Shown here one piece after another: positions 42,764 through 46,256 of a stretch of 46,256 nucleotides of DNA (the stretch's first letter is position 1; the number at the start of each line of letters is the position of its first letter). The stretch is from positions 1 through 46,256 of the forward strand of contig PAQG01000042.1 of assembly GCA_002709645.1 (NCBI GenBank), in the 5' to 3' direction. Position numbers and translations under genes: made by a program. This stretch comes from Acidimicrobiaceae bacterium. Lineage in GTDB: Bacteria; Actinomycetota; Acidimicrobiia; Acidimicrobiales; UBA8592. The notes beneath the pieces were generated by a model, which had not been told where the DNA came from, made no database searches, and was given only the letters and a program-made list of their open reading frames with translations.

Positions 42764-43610
42764 TTTTGAAATAGGCGTAAAAGTTGCTCCACATCATATC
42801 GATTGGGGGACGTTGCTTTGGGCTGCCGAATATGCTGACAGTTCCCCGATATATTCTGATTTCTGGAATTTTGACCATTTCTACCCAATCTACGGAGACA
42901 CTTCAGGACCATGCCTTGAATCTTGGGTAACACTATCTGCTATCGCTCAAGCAACTTCAAGAATTCGAGTTGGTTGCATGGTAAATGGGGTTCATTACCG
43001 TCATCCTGCGGTTGTAGCTAACATGACTTCAGCGATAGATATTGTCAGTAACGGACGTTTTGAACTTGGATTAGGTGCTGGTTGGAACGAAGAAGAGTCC
43101 AACGCATACGGTATTGAACTAGGAACTTTGACAGAGAGATTTGACCGCTTTGATGAGGCAGTTGAAATCATCCTCTCTCTCACTACCAGTGAAATCACCT
43201 CGTTTAACGGCAATTACTTCACCATTGCAGAAGCTAGAAACAATCCGAAAGGACCGCAGAAAATAATCCCGATTTGCATTGGTGGAATTGGAGAGAAGCG
43301 GACATTACGAACTGTAGCTAAGTTCGCTTCACACTGGAACCTTCCTGCCTTTGATGAAGACGTTTTTAAGCACAAACTTGGCGTCCTCGCTGACCATTGC
43401 TCCAAAGAAGGCAGAAATATCAATGACATAAAGATATCCACCCACGTTTTCGTGACGCCGGAGACAGAACCAGAAACAGTCTTTGAGGAAATAAAGAAAC
43501 AAATTAACACTGGGATAAATCAATCGATTATCTACTTTCAACCTCCAGTCTCAATTGATCAAATAAAAAGAATTACCGAATATCTTTCTACTTCTTTTAA
43601 CCAAGATTAG
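42753..43610 (+). CDS. LLM-class F420-dependent oxidoreductase
   Basis: 285 residues from ATG 42753 (MNTNFEIGVKVAPH). It is a TIM-barrel luciferase-like enzyme with RIRVGCMVNGVHYRHPAVVANM and GRFELGLGAGWNEEE, the usual signature of actinobacterial F420-dependent LLM proteins, which move hydride between F420 and a substrate. An open frame extends to 42681 inside the SDR but that part shows no family similarity. Only a weak GGA precedes the chosen start; coupling to the SDR may help initiation. Confidence 0.9.
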   Translation: MNTNFEIGVKVAPHHIDWGTLLWAAEYADSSPIYSDFWNFDHFYPIYGDTSGPCLESWVTLSAIAQATSRIRVGCMVNGVHYRHPAVVANMTSAIDIVSNGRFELGLGAGWNEEESNAYGIELGTLTERFDRFDEAVEIILSLTTSEITSFNGNYFTIAEARNNPKGPQKIIPICIGGIGEKRTLRTVAKFASHWNLPAFDEDVFKHKLGVLADHCSKEGRNINDIKISTHVFVTPETEPETVFEEIKKQINTGINQSIIYFQPPVSIDQIKRITEYLSTSFNQD

Positions 43611-43629
43611 AAATAAAATATGAACGTAA

Positions 43630-44517
43630 TTATTTTTTAGGGGCTAACGCTTCTAGGGTTTCCCATTCAGGAATTTTATAATTTCCATCATGGCTTATAG
43701 GTTGAATACAAACATGATTGGCTCCTGCTTTTTCATGCTCGCCAATCCTCTTTTCGATCTCTCGGATTGACCCCCAAGCAACTACGGCATCAATGAATTT
43801 CGTAGTTGGTGTATCAATATCATCATCTGTGAAACCCAATCGCTTCCAGTTATTACGATAATTTGGAAGCGGTGTATAAATTCGTAACGCTTTCTTTGCC
43901 GCCACATGTGCAGTTTCCCGATCTTCTGTCAAAACAACTTTTTGTTCAACGCAAAGAAGTTTTTCTTCACCAATAATTTCTCTTGCTATCTGCGTATGCT
44001 CGGGAGTTGTCCAATACGGGTGTGCGCCATCAGATAAGTCAGCTGAAAGTTCAAGCATTCTGGGGCCTAAAGCAGCTACCAAGCATATAGGTTCTCTTTC
44101 GGGTGGAATTGATGAATACGGCGATGACTTCATTGAAGTTAGATAAGAGCGCATAGTTTCGATAGGTTTTTCATATTTCATTTGGCGTAAACCTTCAACA
44201 AGTGGTGCATGAGAAACACCCAAACCTAAAATAAACCGATTATTTGACTGTTCAGCCAATGTGGTGGCTGCTTGCCAAGTAACGCCTGGATGACGATGAT
44301 ATATGTTTGCTATTCCTGTTGCGAAACCTAATTTTAGTGTTTGCGAAGAAAGAAATGCTATGTGGGAAAACGGATCTCTCCCCGTTGTCTCGGGAAGCCA
44401 CAATATGGAATACCCCAATGATTCAATACGTTGTGCAAATTCCGCAGATTCTGTGCTGGTCATAGCATCAGTTGGATGCCAAACTCCACGTCTTCTTATT
44501 TGTTTCGTACTTACCAT
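43630..44517 (-). CDS. LLM-class F420-dependent oxidoreductase (MSMEG_4141-like)
   Basis: 295 residues. FAQRIESLGYSILWLPET, ANIYHRHPGVTWQAATTLAEQS and RFILGLGVSHAPLVE match the mycobacterial subfamily I recall as MSMEG_4141-type F420 enzymes. The Gly/His pattern and barrel are intact. No Shine-Dalgarno precedes the ATG at 44517; TTTAAA ends 8 bases before it, so a leaderless message is possible. It is convergent with the other F420 enzyme, 19 bases away. Confidence 0.88.
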   Translation of the reverse strand: MVSTKQIRRRGVWHPTDAMTSTESAEFAQRIESLGYSILWLPETTGRDPFSHIAFLSSQTLKLGFATGIANIYHRHPGVTWQAATTLAEQSNNRFILGLGVSHAPLVEGLRQMKYEKPIETMRSYLTSMKSSPYSSIPPEREPICLVAALGPRMLELSADLSDGAHPYWTTPEHTQIAREIIGEEKLLCVEQKVVLTEDRETAHVAAKKALRIYTPLPNYRNNWKRLGFTDDDIDTPTTKFIDAVVAWGSIREIEKRIGEHEKAGANHVCIQPISHDGNYKIPEWETLEALAPKK

Positions 44518-44551
44518 GAAAGAAGTTTAAATCTTCTATGTGACATTCTAT

Positions 44552-44579
44552 AAAAAAAAGTTAATCACAAAGAAACCTT
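44552..44579 (-). terminator. Possible weak intrinsic terminator after the SHOCT gene
   Basis: On the minus strand AAGGTT and AACTTT can pair (one G-U) around an 11-base loop, followed by a run of eight T (44552-44559). The stem overlaps the SHOCT stop codon. The stem is short, so the call is tentative. It would separate the SHOCT/cold-shock unit from the F420 enzyme. Confidence 0.35.
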
Positions 44580-44838
44580 ATTGAAGTTCTAGGCCTAATT
44601 GTGTCCAAATTTCTTCTTTTCGGGCTTCAAAGGTTTCTTCGTCAATTTCGCCATTTGCTTTGGCAGCGCTGAGTTCCGCAAACTGTTTGTAGAGTTCTTC
44701 TTCAGGAAGGCCTTCTACTGAAGGCTCATCGTCTGATTGCCTTCTTTCAGCTCTTTCAGCTCTTTTGGCTTCCTGTCGCTCTCTCTTTGTTTGTTCTCGC
44801 TGGCGTTTACCCCAGCTTTCGCGTCCCTTGCTAGCCAT
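44578..44838 (-). CDS. SHOCT-domain small protein
   Basis: 86 residues. The N-terminal half is extremely basic and polar (RESWGKRQREQTKRERQEAK), likely a helical, nucleic-acid- or membrane-binding segment. The C-terminal half (LPEEELYKQFAELSAAKANG, EIDEETFEARKEEIW) matches the SHOCT motif of short C-terminal helical modules. Ten bases separate it from the cold-shock gene, so they are co-transcribed. Role unknown; similar SHOCT proteins are often found beside CspA in actinobacteria, from memory. Confidence 0.8.
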   Translation of the reverse strand: MASKGRESWGKRQREQTKRERQEAKRAERAERRQSDDEPSVEGLPEEELYKQFAELSAAKANGEIDEETFEARKEEIWTQLGLELQ

Positions 44839-44848
44839 AGTAAACTCT

Positions 44849-45049
44849 TTATACCGCTCGAACGTTTAGGGCCTCATCCCCTTTGCGACCGGGGCCGACT
44901 TCAAATTCGACTTCCTGTCCTTCTTCGAGGTTTTTGAACCCATCACCATCAATGTTTGAGTAATGAACAAATACATCGTCGCCATCTTCGCGTTCGATGA
45001 ACCCATATCCTTTTTGTGTGTTAAAGAACTTAACTGTTCCCTTAGTCAT
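44849..45049 (-). CDS. cspA: Cold-shock protein, CspA family
   Basis: 66-residue single cold-shock domain. RNP1-type KGYGFI is at 13-18 and RNP2-type VFVHYS at 26-31, with the N-terminal GTVKFFN and C-terminal [17 protein letters not shown]. It binds single-stranded RNA or DNA as an RNA chaperone. AAGGAAG precedes the ATG. The upstream 112-base gap carries a hairpin (45095-45113), consistent with the structured 5' leaders of csp genes. Confidence 0.95.
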   Translation of the reverse strand: MTKGTVKFFNTQKGYGFIEREDGDDVFVHYSNIDGDGFKNLEEGQEVEFEVGPGRKGDEALNVRAV

Positions 45050-45094
45050 ACTTACTTCCTTCTCTTTACAGCGGGGATGCTGCTTGAACCACGT

Positions 45095-45113
45095 TACGGC
45101 ATATCTAGCCGTA
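45095..45113 (-). promoter_or_regulatory. Hairpin in the cspA 5' leader
   Basis: TACGGC and GCCGTA (outer six bases on each side) pair around a 7-base AT-rich loop, 46 bases before the cspA ATG. No T run follows, so it is not a terminator for the phosphatase upstream. Csp leaders are known to fold in temperature-dependent ways; this is a candidate element only. Confidence 0.35.
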
Positions 45114-45161
45114 TTCCTCTCATAGGTCGATTTTCCTTATGATTACTTGCGAGTTGTTTAA

Positions 45162-45902
45162 CTACCCACTGTTTAGCACGTTTAGGACTTCATCTAGGAG
45201 TTCTGAGTGGCAAATTACTAAACCTCGGACTATCGGAGCTTTTTTATTGAATTTAAAGTCGCTTCCATCTAACTGACAGGCAGAAAGTCCGGCTGCTCGA
45301 GCAACTGCAACAGGTGCACAAACATCCCATTCATATAGTCCAGAATTATGAATATACACGTCAGCATCTTCGCCGATTACAAGTGAAGCTTTAATTCCAG
45401 CTGATCCACAACTTGCCAAACGCGCTCCTATAGCTTCGGCCACATAAGCGGCTTGATATGCATTCCACCTGTTAGAGACGACAATTCTTTCTTCTCGAAT
45501 TTGTCGTTCATCGGGGTATCGCATTGCTGTTGAATAATGCCTATTTAGAGATGGGCATGAGACCGCTCCTGCTTTCAGTTCTCCATCTTCTATGAGCGCA
45601 ACATGTACCGCCCATTCATCGCTCCCGTTATAAGGATAATCTTGAGAGCCATCTAGTGGATCGATTATCCAAACACGATCAGCATCAAGCCGTCTCTGGT
45701 CGTCACTCCCCTCTTCAGATAAAACAGCGTCTTGGGGGCGATGTCGCGAAAGTTGTTCTATCAATAAGTTATGGGAAATCAAGTCCCCTTTATCTCGCAA
45801 TACCCAAGAGTTAGTTCCTGATCTGATCCCCTCTTGACGGAAATGTAGTAATTCAGCACCTGCTAATTCAGCCAGGTATCCAGCCAATTCATGGTCATCC
45901 AT
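45162..45902 (-). CDS. Inositol monophosphatase family phosphatase (CysQ-like)
   Basis: 246 residues. Metal-binding motifs are SEEGSDD (first Glu) near 57-63, WIIDPLDGSQDYPY near 74-87 and YEWDVCAPVAVARAAG near 190-205, the three signatures of the Mg-dependent FIG superfamily. The DPLDGS followed by a short loop suits 3'(2'),5'-bisphosphate nucleotidases (CysQ), but inositol-1-phosphatase is also possible. It follows the ArsC-family gene by 11 bases on the same strand. Confidence 0.88.
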   Translation of the reverse strand: MDDHELAGYLAELAGAELLHFRQEGIRSGTNSWVLRDKGDLISHNLLIEQLSRHRPQDAVLSEEGSDDQRRLDADRVWIIDPLDGSQDYPYNGSDEWAVHVALIEDGELKAGAVSCPSLNRHYSTAMRYPDERQIREERIVVSNRWNAYQAAYVAEAIGARLASCGSAGIKASLVIGEDADVYIHNSGLYEWDVCAPVAVARAAGLSACQLDGSDFKFNKKAPIVRGLVICHSELLDEVLNVLNSG

Positions 45903-45913
45903 TAAACTCGCAA

Positions 45914-46256
45914 TCAGGATAGGAAATCTGTTATTCGATCTTTAGGTCTACCAATAATTGCTTTCTTGCCTTTGACAATCACTGGCCTTTGAAGAAGTTG
46001 CTTGTGTTTCACTAAAATTTCCACAACTTTTGTAGGAGCGTTAACGTAGTCATCGGGATTAAGTTCAAGTTTCTTAAACATAGAATCCTTCCTCACCAAG
46101 TCTTCTACTGGGTCTTCTAACCCATTGACAATAGCGTTAAGTATTTTCTCATCTGGTGGTTCTTTGATGTACAACACAACTTCGTAATCTACTCCGATTT
46201 CCTCAGCGACCGCTAAGGCATTTCGTGATGAACCTCAATGAGGGTTGTGATAAATA
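45914..46256 (-). CDS. arsC: Probable selenoprotein: ArsC-family reductase (partial)
   Basis: The gene runs off the right edge; 113 residues are visible, with a family length near 120-140. The visible N-terminus reads IYHNPH, then TGA (46235-46237), then GSSRNALAVAEEIG. This aligns exactly with ITIYHNPAC-GTSRNTL of E. coli ArsC, so TGA replaces the catalytic Cys12 codon and would give selenocysteine. Downstream family features are intact: VVLYIKEPP, VRKD near Arg60, and LLQRPVIVKG with GRP, which hold the Arg residues. A strong SECIS-like hairpin lies at 46201-46218. A TTG at 46175-46177 could be taken as a start but would delete the active site. A Spx/YffB-like thiol reductase is an alternative role. 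Confidence 0.8.
46201..46218 (-). promoter_or_regulatory. Candidate bacterial SECIS element (ArsC-family gene)
   Basis: On the minus strand CCTTAGCGGTCGCTGAGG folds into a 7-bp stem (one U-G) with the apical loop GGUC. The G-U lies 24 bases after the TGA, inside the usual window, and GGUC is also found in the loop region of the E. coli fdhF SECIS. It lies within coding sequence in the ArsC frame, as bacterial SECIS elements do. Confidence 0.7.

Noticed and set aside
45914-46177. An 87-residue ArsC-like protein starting at TTG 46177
   Set aside because: That start would remove the active-site segment, which is clearly encoded upstream across the TGA.
1-46256. General reassignment of TGA to a sense codon
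   Set aside because: Several full-length genes end normally in TGA, and the two in-frame TGAs both fall at active-site Cys positions.

Overview
The window is a 46.3 kb, AT-leaning, very densely coded bacterial segment. It looks like a marine actinobacterium of the Acidimicrobiia type. This placement is an inference from gene content: F420-dependent luciferase-like enzymes, [3Fe-4S] ferredoxins paired with P450s, a Ser/Glu-rich lipoprotein linker on the ABC binding protein, and a SHOCT protein next to a cold-shock protein. No rRNA, tRNA, CRISPR array, transposase or phage gene was seen. No stretch longer than about 300 bases lacks a gene.

Layout: (1) 1-13.1 kb, mostly minus strand: start of a CaiB-type CoA-transferase (runs off the left edge), SDRs, an acyl-CoA dehydrogenase, two amidohydrolases, two acyl-CoA ligases, an FAD-dependent dehydrogenase, a VOC protein, a phytanoyl-CoA-dioxygenase-like oxygenase and an EamA transporter. 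(2) 13.2-22 kb, plus strand: a BadI/MenB-like crotonase, an acyl-CoA ligase and an internally duplicated protein of unknown function, then a complete Liv-type ABC transporter (binding protein, permease, permease-ATPase fusion, ATPase) and a CMD/AhpD-like gene with an in-frame TGA. (3) 22-30.3 kb, mostly minus: ligases, SDRs, an MFS carrier, a two-domain CMD protein and an acyl-CoA dehydrogenase. (4) 30.4-43.6 kb: a PqqC/TenA-like oxidase, a cupin, three related P450s, two ferredoxins, a tightly overlapping unit (second copy of the duplicated protein, DUF35, ligase, thiolase-fold protein), a limonene-epoxide-hydrolase-like enzyme, an amidohydrolase, an SDR and an F420 enzyme. (5) 43.6-46.3 kb, minus: a second F420 enzyme, a SHOCT protein, a cold-shock protein, a CysQ/IMPase-like phosphatase and an ArsC-family gene cut by the right edge.

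Together the genes read as a catabolic region for carboxylated, probably alicyclic, terpenoid or steroid-like compounds: uptake (Liv, MFS, EamA), CoA activation (six ligases), oxidation (acyl-CoA and FAD dehydrogenases, SDRs, P450s), hydrolysis (crotonase, amidohydrolases, epoxide hydrolase) and thiolase/aldolase-type cleavage. Substrates cannot be named from sequence.

The strongest unusual signal is two probable selenoprotein genes. The CMD/AhpD-like gene (21517-21999) has TGA exactly at the second Cys of the E-x11-C-x2-C motif. The ArsC-family gene (45914 to the right edge) has TGA exactly at the catalytic Cys. Each TGA is followed at the expected distance by a hairpin with GU in its apical loop, as in a bacterial SECIS element, and TGA is an ordinary stop elsewhere in the window. 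The second strongest signal is an unrecognised, internally duplicated protein family present twice (15653-16498 and 36230-37102), both times translationally coupled into an operon with an acyl-CoA ligase.
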